Of a DNA stretch of 64,000 nt, positions 18,001 to 26,203 are shown in pieces. Under the pieces are notes generated by a model. The model did not search any database and had not been told where the DNA came from. It saw only the letters and a program-made list of their open reading frames with translations. The stretch is taken from NCBI GenBank assembly GCA_019359235.1, contig JAHHHT010000041.1, forward strand, positions 1 through 64,000, read 5' to 3'. The first letter of the stretch is position 1, and each line of letters opens with the position of its first letter. The stretch is from Oscillatoria princeps RMCB-10. Lineage in GTDB: Bacteria; Cyanobacteriota; Cyanobacteriia; Cyanobacteriales; Oscillatoriaceae. A program made the position numbers and the translations under genes.

Positions 18001-18860
18001 AGTCTTTCCATAAAGAAAGAGCGGACAGCCGGCGCATCCTCCGGGTGGATAATATCGACGACATTGTGGCCGGCCCTTGATTCTGGTTTATAGCCCAACA
18101 TCGGCTCGATAGCGGGACTCTGGAAGCGAATCGTGCCGTCAGCTTCCAGAATCGCAATCAGGTCAGATGAGTTCTCAATCAGCGCCCGCAATCGCGCTTC
18201 GCTTTTCGCCAAAGCTGCCTCAGCCTGCTGGCGCTCAGCAATCTCCAGAAGCAACTCCTTATTCGCCCGCCTCAGTTGGGATGTCCGCTCCTCGACTTGA
18301 ATTTCCAAGTCTTGCAAAGCTTGTTGCAATGCCTCCTGAGCCTGTTTGCGCTCTGTGATGTCCCGCGTCACTTTCGCGAAGCCGCGCAGATTCCCGTCAG
18401 AGTCTCGCAACGCTGTAATCGCAACACTAGCCCAGAACCCAGACCCGTCCTTGCGCAGCCGCCAGCCTTCCTCTTCAAACTGACCGCTCTCTGCAGCCAA
18501 CAGCAGGGCTCGCTCGGGCTTGCCTTGCTCAACCTCCTCCCCCGGATAAAAGCAGGAAAAGTGCTGGCCAATTATCTCATCAGCGAGATAGCCGGTAAGA
18601 AGCTCAGCGCCAGTATTCCAGCTGACTGTATGTCCGCTGGGGGAAAGCAGAATAATCGCGCAGTCTTTCACACCCTCCACCAACAAGCGGAATCGCTCTT
18701 CGCTCTGGCGCAGTTCTTCTTCGACCTGCTTGCCCTCTGTGATATCGATGGACATAGACAGTCTACAGGCTTGTCCGCTAATTTCCATAGTTTCTGCTGA
18801 GGCGAGTGCCAGGGATCTCTCGCCAGATTTTATCCGCACCTGGATTTCTAGATCGCGCAA
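15033..18860 (-). CDS. Multi-PAS sensor histidine kinase, 5' end cut by an in-frame stop
   Basis: The open part is 1275 residues from TTG 18860. It begins inside a PAS domain (RDLEIQVRIKSGERSLALAS), followed by about seven more PAS/PAC units (each ending in DITERKQ-like motifs), two coiled-coil stretches near 180-220 and 720-770, a HisKA domain with the phospho-acceptor His1031 in STVSHELRTPLTS, and HATPase_c with N-box LLSNAIKFS (1150-1158), DQGRG (1206-1210) and GTGLG (1236-1240). A 30-residue Cys-rich insert lies before the G1 box. There is no receiver domain. The sensed signal is unknown. A TAG codon at 18866-18864 interrupts the frame in the first PAS domain; see the remnant entry. Confidence 0.9.
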   Translation of the reverse strand: MRDLEIQVRIKSGERSLALASAETMEISGQACRLSMSIDITEGKQVEEELRQSEERFRLLVEGVKDCAIILLSPSGHTVSWNTGAELLTGYLADEIIGQHFSCFYPGEEVEQGKPERALLLAAESGQFEEEGWRLRKDGSGFWASVAITALRDSDGNLRGFAKVTRDITERKQAQEALQQALQDLEIQVEERTSQLRRANKELLLEIAERQQAEAALAKSEARLRALIENSSDLIAILEADGTIRFQSPAIEPMLGYKPESRAGHNVVDIIHPEDAPAVRSFFMERLQQPGIKGVIEYRVRHANGSWVRIESVANNLLDEPSIKGIVVNSRDVTERRRSEEQVVFQAELLNQVRNAVIATDLQENITYWNQFAERLYQWSSEEVIGKNIVEVLSLPQNKELAREIFASLETAGCWEGEFTVRRKDGSTFTAHVVDTTIRDAQGNPKGFVGVSEDITERVRAQEASKQSEALLRNILDTLPLGVWIADRQGQIVKNNPASEQIWGGARYVGTDQYDEYKGWWADTGERIAAREWALARALTKGEIYLNEVINIEAFDGKRKTILNSGVPLRNDRQEIIGAIAVNQDITDYMRVESALRESEQRYRIMADNSTDLISRHTPNGVYLYASPACRRLLGYEPEELLGHSVEEFLHPADAAALKQTLRAVGNLPDTYTLSHRHLRKDGSYIWFETTYRQVRHPERQDKLEIIEVSRDITERKQAEAEICALNAELEERVILRTAELQRANLDLQREVTERRRAEEQIKFQVNVLSQVSDAVVAIDSHNRIIYWNAGAERLYNCQSAEVLGRPIQEAYEYRWLNPSDEQAAVEALATTGSWHGEVIHIKNSGEELYVDISTSVLKDESGSPVGFLAVSRDMTERKRAKEALERLSHQNELILNSAGEGICGLDRHGKITFANPAAAKMLGSQVEELIDQPLRASAHLWHADGTGPSQPESPVCGAEMFQGASESDVAEQVREDVFYRRDGTSFPVELVCTPIQEQGELVGAVVTFKDISERKAVERMKQEFVSTVSHELRTPLTSMRGALGLIASGLLVSQPEKAQRMLEIAVSNTDRLVRLINDILDLERIESGKIAMDKKRCNAADLMLQAAETMQPMAQKAGVTLSVVPVLGHPQGVPLLADPDRILQTLTNLLSNAIKFSRPGSTIWLTGEMRDEGEANTDCEAAHTDKNRLIHSCAGCPCVLIAVKDQGRGIPADKLESVFERFQQVDASDARDKGGTGLGLAICRTIVQQHGGRIWAESVLGEGSTFYLSLPVRE

Positions 18861-18863
18861 CCC

Positions 18864-19082
18864 CTATCCCCCCAGTCTCTGCATGACTTTTGAGCGCTCC
18901 TCGGGACTCGCCCCTATCCCCGGCTCAAAAGCTGTGCGATCAGTCACCTTTTCCCGACTATAACCCATCGGGGTTCTGACTAACATGCTAACAATACTAG
19001 CGCCGGGAAATGGGGTGCCGCTCCCACAAACGGTCTGCGTTGAGTCTTTAATCAGCCCCCGCTCAGAGCTCAAGGATAAATC
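18864..19082 (-). pseudogene. 5' remnant of the multi-PAS histidine kinase
   Basis: In the same frame as the kinase, upstream of TAG at 18866-18864, the translation reads MGYSREKVTDRTAFEPGI then ERSKVMQRLGG, a recognisable first half of a PAS domain (MTGYSREEVIG type) that continues after the stop as GLRDLEIQVRIKSGE. Further upstream the match to PAS fades, suggesting decay. One substitution therefore separates the two halves. The kinase may now start at the TTG just after the stop or be inactive. Confidence 0.75.
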
Positions 19083-19536
19083 GCCACAATCCTGTAAGAG
19101 GTATGCCTTCTCGGTTTTCAGAGCCGGTCTGGCTCACCCCTTGCGGGGTGGCAGCCGGCACCCGCTCTCATGTCCGTTTGATTGCACGCAATAAGCATTG
19201 AGGCGGTGAGGGGGAGAGAGCATCGCCAGACAAGGGGAAAGAGAGGGGGACAGGGGGAGAGCAAAAATTAATTGCCGGCAGTTGACGGGACTTGATATGA
19301 CACCTAATCCCTCGGAAATAAATTCAATCTAAATTTGCCTTTCCCGAGCGCAGCCTTGACACTCCTCAGGCACTGTGTTAATCGCAGTGGGGCTGAGAAG
19401 GAGCGCTGCCGGCTCAACCCCTGCGGCTTGTAACGTTTGATCCCACCAGGTACATCCATCATCACGCAGCTCTTTGGCTGCGTTCTAGGGGAACGCACCC
19501 TATTTCTCGACGCTTCCTACTAGAAGAGTGGGGAAC
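19083..19536. other. Gene-free stretch, possible decayed sequence
   Basis: Short open frames in this interval do not resemble proteins. It contains one half of the GGAACGCACCCTA repeat near 19490. It may hold the degraded beginning of the histidine kinase gene. No RNA gene was recognised. Confidence 0.4.
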
Positions 19537-20535
19537 CTAGATCGTCAGAGCAATTTTACCCGTCACCGAACCAGTTTCTAGCAGCCGGTGAGCCTCCGCT
19601 GCCTCTGCCAAAGGGAAGATTTTGCTCAGGTGAATCTTCAACCGGCCCTCATCAATCATCCGGGCGCACTGTTGCAAAATTTTTGCCTGCTCCTGCTGGT
19701 ATTCCACCAACCCTTGCAGCATCGGCGTCAGCATCAGTTCCAGACTTATCCGCAGATTGCGCAATCGAGCCGCCTTCAAATTTCCCTTATCAGCCTCAGG
19801 CTCTAAAATCGTCACCAAATCCCCATAAACCCGCACCGCTGGGGCCGTTTTGTAAAAAGTTTCCCCACCCACCGTGTCGAATCCCAGGTCTACCCCCTCC
19901 CCGCCAGTCCAGTCCAAAGCCGCTTGTGCGAAGTCCGTTTGCTTGTATAAAATCGGCAAATCCGCACCCAACTGGCGGACAAACTCAGCTTTTTCCTCCG
20001 AGCCAACCGTCGCGCAAACCGCCGCACCTTGGAGTTTTGCCAGCTGAACTGCCACATGGCCAACCCCACCGGCACCGGCATGAACCAGCACCTTTTGACC
20101 AGCTTGCAGCCTTCCCCTGTCGTAGAGAGACTCCCACGCCGTAATCAGCACCAGCGGCGCAGCTGCAGCTTCCGCAAAGCTCAGAGAAGCCGGTTTTCTC
20201 GCGGCAAAGCGCTCATCGACGACAGCGAATTCAGCATAATTGCCTCCGGGTCCGCCAAGCCCGCCATTGCAGAAATACACCTGATCGCCGGTGCGAAACA
20301 GCGTCACCCCCGCGCCGGTGGCTTCCACCACACCGGCACCGTCGCACCCCAAAATAGCCGGCGTCTTGTCGGGATAAAAAGTGCCCCGCTGGCGCAATTT
20401 CGTGTCGATAGGGTTAACACCGGCAGCCCGCAGACGCACCAATATTTCCCTATCATTTTCAATAGCCGGCACCGGCACCTCCCGCACTTGCAGGACATCT
20501 GGGTCGCCCGGTGCCGTCATCACCACTGCTTTCAT
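19537..20535 (-). CDS. Zinc-independent alcohol dehydrogenase / quinone oxidoreductase (MDR superfamily)
   Basis: This 332-residue NADPH-dependent reductase is of the quinone oxidoreductase branch. The N-terminal GroES-like domain contains VRLRAAGVNPIDTKLRQRG and PAILGCDGAGVVEATGAGV. The nucleotide-binding Rossmann motif is HAGAGGVGHVAVQLAKL (AxxGxxG). The structural- and catalytic-zinc cysteines of alcohol dehydrogenases are absent. It ends in LETGSVTGKIALTI, standard for the family. Electron acceptor unknown. Upstream lies MITE copy 3. Confidence 0.9.
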   Translation of the reverse strand: MKAVVMTAPGDPDVLQVREVPVPAIENDREILVRLRAAGVNPIDTKLRQRGTFYPDKTPAILGCDGAGVVEATGAGVTLFRTGDQVYFCNGGLGGPGGNYAEFAVVDERFAARKPASLSFAEAAAAPLVLITAWESLYDRGRLQAGQKVLVHAGAGGVGHVAVQLAKLQGAAVCATVGSEEKAEFVRQLGADLPILYKQTDFAQAALDWTGGEGVDLGFDTVGGETFYKTAPAVRVYGDLVTILEPEADKGNLKAARLRNLRISLELMLTPMLQGLVEYQQEQAKILQQCARMIDEGRLKIHLSKIFPLAEAAEAHRLLETGSVTGKIALTI

Positions 20536-20564
20536 CGTTCAATTTCCTCTCGCACTGCCTGATA

Positions 20565-20661
20565 TATAGCGTTTCTCATCCGAGGTGAGGTACTGAGAAA
20601 CCCGGTTTCTTTAAGAAACCGGGTTTCTGGGCCATAGTTCAGCCAACTCAGAACCGCTATA
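20565..20661. mobile_element. 97-bp MITE-like palindromic element, copy 3
   Basis: It starts TATAGCGTTTCTCATC and ends GAACCGCTATA, with the same internal AGAAACC hairpin and GGTACTGAG shoulder as copy 2. Terminal repeats are less perfect than in copies 1 and 2. It is located 30 bp upstream of the oxidoreductase start. Confidence 0.7.
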
Positions 20662-20848
20662 TCTGCCTATAGTACATCAGCTTGCAGTGCGCCGAGGCAG
20701 GGTGCGTTCCCCACCTGCAATCCACAGAAGTAGAGTGCCGTTTTACAGGGAGCGCACCTTACCGCTTCCTTGGCGCTCCTTCACAGGGGCGGTTCAATTT
20801 TCCCTCTAGAGTCTCGGCGGTTCAATTTCCCCTCTCAATCTTAGCGGT

Positions 20849-21568
20849 TCAACTTTCCCTCTCATCCCGCCACAGAGCAATCCCGCCCAACAAACCGCTC
20901 ACATTAGGCACAATCTTGACATTTTCCGGCAGCTCAAGAGACACCTTTTTCGCCTCACCGCCGCCGATATAAATGAAATCGGGATTGAACAGACCCTGAA
21001 GAGTCGCAATCGCCTTTTCAAGCCGGCTGTTCCATTTTTTACTGCCCACCTCATCCAGAGCCGCCCGCCCCAGCTGCTCCTCATAGGTTTCCCCCTTGCG
21101 AAACGGGTGGTGACCCATTTCCAGATTGGGCACAAGTTTACCGTCCACAAACAGTCCCGAGCCAAAGCCGGTGCCCAGAGTCACCGTCAGCTCAACCCCC
21201 TTACCAGAAATCGCCCCCATACCCTGCATATCGGCATCATTCGCCACCCGCACCGGCACATTCAAGCGTTCTTGCAGCGCCTTTGCCAAATCAAACCCCA
21301 CCCAGTCCGGGTCTAAATTCACCGCCGTATAAATGACGCCGCCGCGCACCACGCCGGGAAAGCCGGCGGACACGCGGTCAAACTCGCCAAGACCGGCTGC
21401 CAAATCTGCGATCGCCGCAATCACAGCATCCGGTTTGGGCGGTTGCGGCGTATCCACACGGCTGCGTTCCGTCACCGGAGAGCCTGCAGCGTCCAGAACA
21501 ATAGCCTTGATGCCACTCCCGCCGATATCAACGGCTAAGGTTCGCACAGCTTTATTTGTTTTAACCAT
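20849..21568 (-). CDS. ppgK: Polyphosphate glucokinase (ROK family)
   Basis: This 239-residue kinase phosphorylates glucose using polyphosphate (or ATP). The phosphate-binding motif DIGGSGIK is at residues 14-21; GFPGVVRGGVIYTAVNLD, NDADMQGMGAISG, LGTGFGSGLFVDGKLVPNLE and GHHPFRKGETYEE follow, matching the polyphosphate-glucokinase branch, which has no ROK zinc motif of the usual repressor type. IYIGGGEAKK closes the domain. It starts at ATG 21568. It lies upstream of the quinone oxidoreductase gene on the same strand, but with a 280-bp gap. Confidence 0.92.
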   Translation of the reverse strand: MVKTNKAVRTLAVDIGGSGIKAIVLDAAGSPVTERSRVDTPQPPKPDAVIAAIADLAAGLGEFDRVSAGFPGVVRGGVIYTAVNLDPDWVGFDLAKALQERLNVPVRVANDADMQGMGAISGKGVELTVTLGTGFGSGLFVDGKLVPNLEMGHHPFRKGETYEEQLGRAALDEVGSKKWNSRLEKAIATLQGLFNPDFIYIGGGEAKKVSLELPENVKIVPNVSGLLGGIALWRDERES

Positions 21569-21689
21569 TCCGGTAGAAAAGGTAGTTAGAGGTTTGCAAT
21601 CAGGACTTCACACTCAGGGTTGACAGTGAGTATTTCGGCAGTACCATTACAGTATAGCCGTTCTAAATTCTTTGCGAAACCTTGGCAAG

Positions 21690-21742
21690 AAACCCGGTTT
21701 CTTTTAGAAACCGGGTTTCTCAAACCAACCCGGTTTCTTGCG
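21690..21742. repeat. AGAAACCCGGTTTCT hairpin cluster
   Basis: Three modules of AAGAAACCCGGTTTCTT type lie head to head between the PDH E2 and polyphosphate glucokinase genes. The pair at 21690-21720 can form a long stem and might end transcription of the E2 gene. Confidence 0.65.
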
Positions 21743-21763
21743 CCGGCTAGCGTGAAGTTCTTC

Positions 21764-23050
21764 CTAAAGAGTCAGAGATTGAGAATCGGTTTCTATCAAC
21801 TTAGCCAAATCCTGCAAGAAAGCAGCGGCATCGGCACCGTAGATAACCCGGTGATCGCAGGTGATATTCACCTGCATTTGCCGGCGCACGCCCAGCAAGC
21901 CGTCTTCCGTGGCCACCACTTGAGGCCGCGACGCCCCGATAGCCAGAATAGATCCCTGTCCGGGCGGCAAGATAGCGTCAAACCGGTCTACCCCATACAT
22001 TCCCAGATTTGACAAAGTGAAGGTGCCTGTGGTATACTCCGCCGGCTGCAGTTGCTTAACCCGGGAGCGCTCAACCAAATCCTTCCAAGTGCGAGACAGG
22101 GAGTAGATATCTAGCCGATCCGCATTTTGCAAAACCGGCGTAATCAGTCCGCCGCCCTCCATCGCCACTGCGATAGAGACATTAATCGCAGCGGGATACT
22201 CAATCCCGTGTTCTGTATAGCGGGCGTTGAGCAGCGGATGTTTTTGCAGCGTCATTGCCACTGCTTTCGCCAGCAGTGCCGTCATCGTCACGCCCTTGGA
22301 CTTAACTTGCTTGTAAAGCTTGTCCAGACTGTCCGTGGTGATGGTGTAGGCGACGCGGAAAGCCGGCACCTGCAAACTGGCCACCATATTCCGCACCACA
22401 GCCTGTTGCAGGGTGTTGAGCGGCACCACTTGACCGGCAGGCACTGCAGCCGGTGCTGCCGGTGCAGGTGCCGGGAAGACCGGCGCTGCAGGCGCTTGTT
22501 GCGCCACTGGCGTCACTGCCGGTGCCGGCGTTGCGGCGGCGGGCTGTTTGCCCTTCCCTGCAGCCGCTTCCACATCCTCAGCGACAATCCGGCCCGATGG
22601 GCCACTTCCTTTCAAGCCGGTCAAATCGACCCCCAGTTCCTTGGCCAACTTCTTGGCGCGGGGAGAGACCACAAGCCTGCCATTCTGGCGGCTGGCGGTT
22701 TCTTGGGGGGCTTTTTGGGGCGCAGCTTCTGGGGCGGGGGCGGGGGCCTGCTTTTCGGCTGCCGGCTGGCTCAAAGCTGCCGCTTGCTGCTTTGCCGTTT
22801 CTATTTCCGCTTCCGTTTCCGCCACCAGAGCGATAGCAGCGCCAACGGCAGCCGTTCCGCCGGCGGGCACGACGATCGTGGCCAGATAGCCCTCATAAAA
22901 GGACTCCACATCCATGTCTGCCTTGTCCGACTCGACCACCACGACTGTTTCGCCTTTTTCAATCTTGTCTCCTGGAGACTTTTCCCAGGACACAATCTTG
23001 CCTTCGGTCATCGTGGAACTGAGGGCGGGCATGAAAACTTCGTGAATCAT
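21764..23050 (-). CDS. pdhC: Dihydrolipoamide acetyltransferase, E2 of pyruvate dehydrogenase
   Basis: This 428-residue core subunit transfers acetyl groups to CoA. Domain order: lipoyl domain 1-78 with lipoylated Lys43 (ESDKADM); Ala/Pro-rich linker; E3-binding domain about 128-165 (VSPRAKKLAKELGVDLTGLK); a second Ala/Pro linker; and the catalytic domain from about 205. The active-site His400 lies in DHRVIYGADAAAFL, where the Tyr replaces the usual Asp, as in plastid and cyanobacterial E2. There is a single lipoyl domain. It starts at ATG 23050. The E1 and E3 genes are not in the window. Confidence 0.95.
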   Translation of the reverse strand: MIHEVFMPALSSTMTEGKIVSWEKSPGDKIEKGETVVVVESDKADMDVESFYEGYLATIVVPAGGTAAVGAAIALVAETEAEIETAKQQAAALSQPAAEKQAPAPAPEAAPQKAPQETASRQNGRLVVSPRAKKLAKELGVDLTGLKGSGPSGRIVAEDVEAAAGKGKQPAAATPAPAVTPVAQQAPAAPVFPAPAPAAPAAVPAGQVVPLNTLQQAVVRNMVASLQVPAFRVAYTITTDSLDKLYKQVKSKGVTMTALLAKAVAMTLQKHPLLNARYTEHGIEYPAAINVSIAVAMEGGGLITPVLQNADRLDIYSLSRTWKDLVERSRVKQLQPAEYTTGTFTLSNLGMYGVDRFDAILPPGQGSILAIGASRPQVVATEDGLLGVRRQMQVNITCDHRVIYGADAAAFLQDLAKLIETDSQSLTL

Positions 23051-23285
23051 AGCGTGGCGATCCGAACCGACAAATTAAACTACATCAAGGCAACATTCAA
23101 TTGTATCCCTTTCCAGGCATTCCGCGACCTTGGACTTGCGCAACAGCTTTCCCGGGTTTCTGGAAACAAGGGTTGCGCCCCGAGAGCGCAGTCAGCGTGC
23201 AGAAACCCGGTTTTTGCAAGTGCCGGGACGTTTCCCCCGCTCCTGAGCGCCAGGGATTTGGGCCCGTTTGCGGAAGGCATCGCCC

Positions 23286-23735
23286 CTAAAGGTCGCCGCG
23301 AATTTCCTCTAGCACCCCATCGCGCAGCAGAATTTCTACCTGCATCTTTTCAACCAGGTTTTCTCCCCGTTCGATGCTGAAAAAGCTTTCAATCTGACCC
23401 TGGTTGACCTCTTGTTCGAGTTGCAGCACCTGCACTTGCTGCAGCTGTTGCAGGATCTGATTTTTCTGCTCTAGCAGCTCACTTTTCCTTTGATTTACCT
23501 GGCCTTGAATATTCTCAATTTGCTGCAGCACCTGAGGTCCGGGTGGCTGCAGACTTTGCCTTTGAATTTCCGATATCATCCGCTGCGCCTGCATTTCCAT
23601 CTGCTGCAGCTGACTGTCAATTTGGTTGATTTGGGCTTGCAGTTGCTGCTGAGCTTCCTCTTTCCAGCGGGGAGTGACGACCGCTTTTACCGTAATAGAT
23701 CGTTTCAGGAACAATTTGGAGGTGGGTATATCCAT
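23286..23735 (-). CDS. YlqD family protein
   Basis: This 149-residue protein, taken from ATG 23735 (MDIPTSKLFLKRSITVKAVV), agrees with the conserved family start; the frame stays open for 13 more codons upstream. Most of the protein is one long Gln-rich coiled coil (QQLQAQINQIDSQLQQMEMQ through EQEVNQ), flanked by short beta segments (VKAVVTPRW and VEILLRDGVLEEIRGDL). YlqD proteins are common in cyanobacteria and Bacillus and have no known function. It follows the acyl-ACP synthetase gene by about 35 bp, so it is probably co-transcribed with it. Confidence 0.85.
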   Translation of the reverse strand: MDIPTSKLFLKRSITVKAVVTPRWKEEAQQQLQAQINQIDSQLQQMEMQAQRMISEIQRQSLQPPGPQVLQQIENIQGQVNQRKSELLEQKNQILQQLQQVQVLQLEQEVNQGQIESFFSIERGENLVEKMQVEILLRDGVLEEIRGDL

Positions 23736-23770
23736 AAGCTTTGCTATCGCTCTGGCTTTAAAAGTCCGGC

Positions 23771-25774
23771 TCAAGAAAACATCCCGTTAATCATATCGCG
23801 GTAGCGTTCCATCACGACAGGTCGCTTGATTTTCAGGGTTTGCGTCAGCATGCCATTGTCTGTGGAAAACGGCTCCAAAATCAGGCGGAAGGGGCCAATG
23901 CGGTCGTCGGGCCTGTATCCTGGGCGGTTTTGCACCTCCCGATTCAATTCTTGCCGGTACAAATCTTGGACGAGCTTGCTATCCAAGTCTGCCGCCGGCA
24001 GTTCGGCTTGGCCCGGTGCCATCTCCGGCGGGTTGGCGAGCGATTCCGGCAGACGCAACCGCATGTTCTGGCTAGCCGCCCACTTTTGCAGGGCGTCTAA
24101 ATTGGGCACAATCAGTGCGCCGATCACTTTCTGATCTTGCCCCACCAGCACGATCTGGTCAATATAAGAGCTGCGGGCGCAGGCGTCTTCAATCGGCTGG
24201 GGCTCGATGTTTTCCCCATTGGTGAGCACAATCGTATCTTTCGCCCGCCCGGTGAGCACCAGATCGTTCGCCGCCGTCAGCCAGCCCAAGTCGCCGGTGT
24301 CAAACCACCCGTCTTTATCAATCGCCTTAGCCGTCGCTTCGGGATTTTGATAGTAGCCCGCCATCAGCTGGGGTCCCCGCGCCAGAACCAAGCCGCGCTG
24401 GCCCACAGGAAGCTGTTTGCGGGTTTCCGGATCGACAATCTTGATTTCGGTGCCGGGAATCGGTTTGCCAGAGGAGCCCCGCAGGTTGTGCCAGTAACGC
24501 CGTGCGCTGAGCACCGGCGAGGTTTCCGTCAAGCCGTAGCCCACCAGCACCTGCAGCCCGACAATCTCAAAGAAATTTTCCAAGTACATGGCCAAAGAGC
24601 CGCCGCCGCAGATAGCGTACTTGAGTTCGCCGCCGGTCGCCTCTCGTATCTTCCCGTAAACCAGGCGTCCTGCCAGGGCGTGGATTGGCCAGAGGGCTGC
24701 GGCTTGTATCCCTGCCAGCAGCCTTTCGGGAAGGGCGCTTGGTTGGGGAGCCAACCGCAACTGCAGCCAGGTGCGCTTGTTTTCCATATAGCGCTGGCTG
24801 ATATTCAAGAAGGTTTTTACCAAGCGCTGCTTACTTTCGGGCTGTTCGCGGAACTGCTTCTGGACGCCTTCATAGATGGACTCCCACAGGCGGGGGACAG
24901 CTACGAGGTACTGGGGTTTCAAGTCTTTGAAGTCTCGCTTGACGTAGCGGATGTTGGTGTATATCTGGGTGCAGCCAGAGGAGAGGAGAAAGTATTCGGC
25001 GGTGCGCCCCAGGGTGTGCCAGGTGGGGAGGAGGGTGAGGGATCGATCTCCCGGTTGCGGCTGAATCACGGCACCCAAGGAGGCGATCTGGTGCAGCAGG
25101 TTGCCGTGGGTGAGGGTGACGCCTTTGGGCTTGCCGGTGGTGCCGGAGGTGTAGAGCAGGGTGGCCATAGTTTGCCGGTTTGGCGGTGGCGGCGGCTGGA
25201 ATTTGCCAGCGCCGGCTGCCATCACTTGGGAAAAGTTGCGCACCGGCAGGGCTTCATCGGGCGGCTGTTCGTCGGACAGCAGCACCACCCACTCCACTGG
25301 CAGGTCGTCCAGGCGAGGGCGCAGTTTTTTCAGCGTCGCCAGGTTTTCCACCACCAAGCCGGTGCTGCCGCTATTTTCCAGGATGTACAGCAACTCATCT
25401 CTATCTGCTTGCGAGGAGCGCACCGCATTCGCAGCGCCGGCGGCGATAATCCCCTGATCGGCGATAAACCAGCGGGGGCTGTTGTCAGAAAACAGGGCGA
25501 CGCGCGGGGGCTGGTCGCCAGCCGGCGGTTGCAACCCCAGTGCCTGCAGCCCGCCGGCAAACTGCTGAATCTGCTCTGCCAGCCCGGCGTAGGTCAGCTC
25601 CACCGGCGGCTTGGCGTGGGGTTCGGAGAGGGCTAAAGTCTGGCCAAATTTCTTGGCTGCTAGTGGCCAAATTTCCGCTAGGGACTGCACTGAGCTGTAA
25701 TCGACCATCCGTGCCAAGTCGGCTCGTTCTTGACCGGTGAGGTTGTAAGCATTGGAAGAGGGAGGGCGGTTCAT
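23771..25774 (-). CDS. aas: Long-chain acyl-ACP/acyl-CoA synthetase (Slr1609/Aas type)
   Basis: This 667-residue AMP-forming ligase has the cyanobacterial N-terminus DYSSVQSLAEIWPLAAKKFG. Motifs are LLYTSGTTGKPKGVTLTHGN (ATP loop), YGLTETSPVLSAR (adenylate site), DGWFDTGDLGWL and LTGRAKDTIVLTNGENIEP, and a C-terminal Lys region LKIKRPVVMERY. In cyanobacteria this enzyme activates free fatty acids, released from lipids or taken up, to acyl-ACP. ATG 25774 is chosen over a TTG two codons upstream. RecQ lies upstream on the same strand but separated by 430 bp with a strong palindrome. Confidence 0.92.
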   Translation of the reverse strand: MNRPPSSNAYNLTGQERADLARMVDYSSVQSLAEIWPLAAKKFGQTLALSEPHAKPPVELTYAGLAEQIQQFAGGLQALGLQPPAGDQPPRVALFSDNSPRWFIADQGIIAAGAANAVRSSQADRDELLYILENSGSTGLVVENLATLKKLRPRLDDLPVEWVVLLSDEQPPDEALPVRNFSQVMAAGAGKFQPPPPPNRQTMATLLYTSGTTGKPKGVTLTHGNLLHQIASLGAVIQPQPGDRSLTLLPTWHTLGRTAEYFLLSSGCTQIYTNIRYVKRDFKDLKPQYLVAVPRLWESIYEGVQKQFREQPESKQRLVKTFLNISQRYMENKRTWLQLRLAPQPSALPERLLAGIQAAALWPIHALAGRLVYGKIREATGGELKYAICGGGSLAMYLENFFEIVGLQVLVGYGLTETSPVLSARRYWHNLRGSSGKPIPGTEIKIVDPETRKQLPVGQRGLVLARGPQLMAGYYQNPEATAKAIDKDGWFDTGDLGWLTAANDLVLTGRAKDTIVLTNGENIEPQPIEDACARSSYIDQIVLVGQDQKVIGALIVPNLDALQKWAASQNMRLRLPESLANPPEMAPGQAELPAADLDSKLVQDLYRQELNREVQNRPGYRPDDRIGPFRLILEPFSTDNGMLTQTLKIKRPVVMERYRDMINGMFS

Positions 25775-26117
25775 GCGCAAGAGGAAATTTAGCTACAAAT
25801 TGAGTATGAAAGAAAATAGGAAATGAAGGTGCCAGCGTCGGGACAGTTTTCTTACCTGGCCTTTTTTTCAGGGCCGGTGGCACGGTGGCACGGGGTTAGG
25901 TGTCAGGACTTTCCTCCCGCACAAACCTGAAATCCCCTTCCCCGCCAAAACCCACCCAGCCTAAAAACGCCTTCCCCGCTTTCAGGAGCGCAGTGGTGGG
26001 GCGGAAATTCCTCAGGGGTGCCGATTGCCTGCCTGTCTCTTGGGGTCTTGTTGCGCTTCGCAGGTGGACATAAATAAATTTAAGCAGAAACCTCACCTCC
26101 AGAGTTCCGCTCAGCCA

Positions 26118-26151
26118 GTAGGGTGCGTTCCCCTTGGGGAACGCACCCTAC
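26118..26151. terminator. Perfect 16-bp-arm palindrome downstream of recQ
   Basis: Arms GTAGGGTGCGTTCCCC and GGGGAACGCACCCTAC enclose only TT. It lies 50 bp past the recQ stop and may end its transcription, though there is no clear U-tract. A sister palindrome with loop AGA is at 62083-62117, and half-copies lie near 20698 and 19485, so it is also a dispersed repeat. Confidence 0.55.
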
Positions 26152-26203
26152 TTCTACTGCTTGACGCCAAGCGTCTCGCCCGCGCACACGTTTAATTTAT
26201 TAC

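Noticed and set aside
22127-23380. 417-residue plus-strand open frame
   Set aside because: Antisense to pdhC, whose domains and catalytic residues are unmistakable; the plus frame is His/Arg/Cys-rich and unlike a protein.
24137-25636. 499-residue plus-strand open frame
   Set aside because: Antisense shadow of the acyl-ACP synthetase gene in GC-rich DNA.
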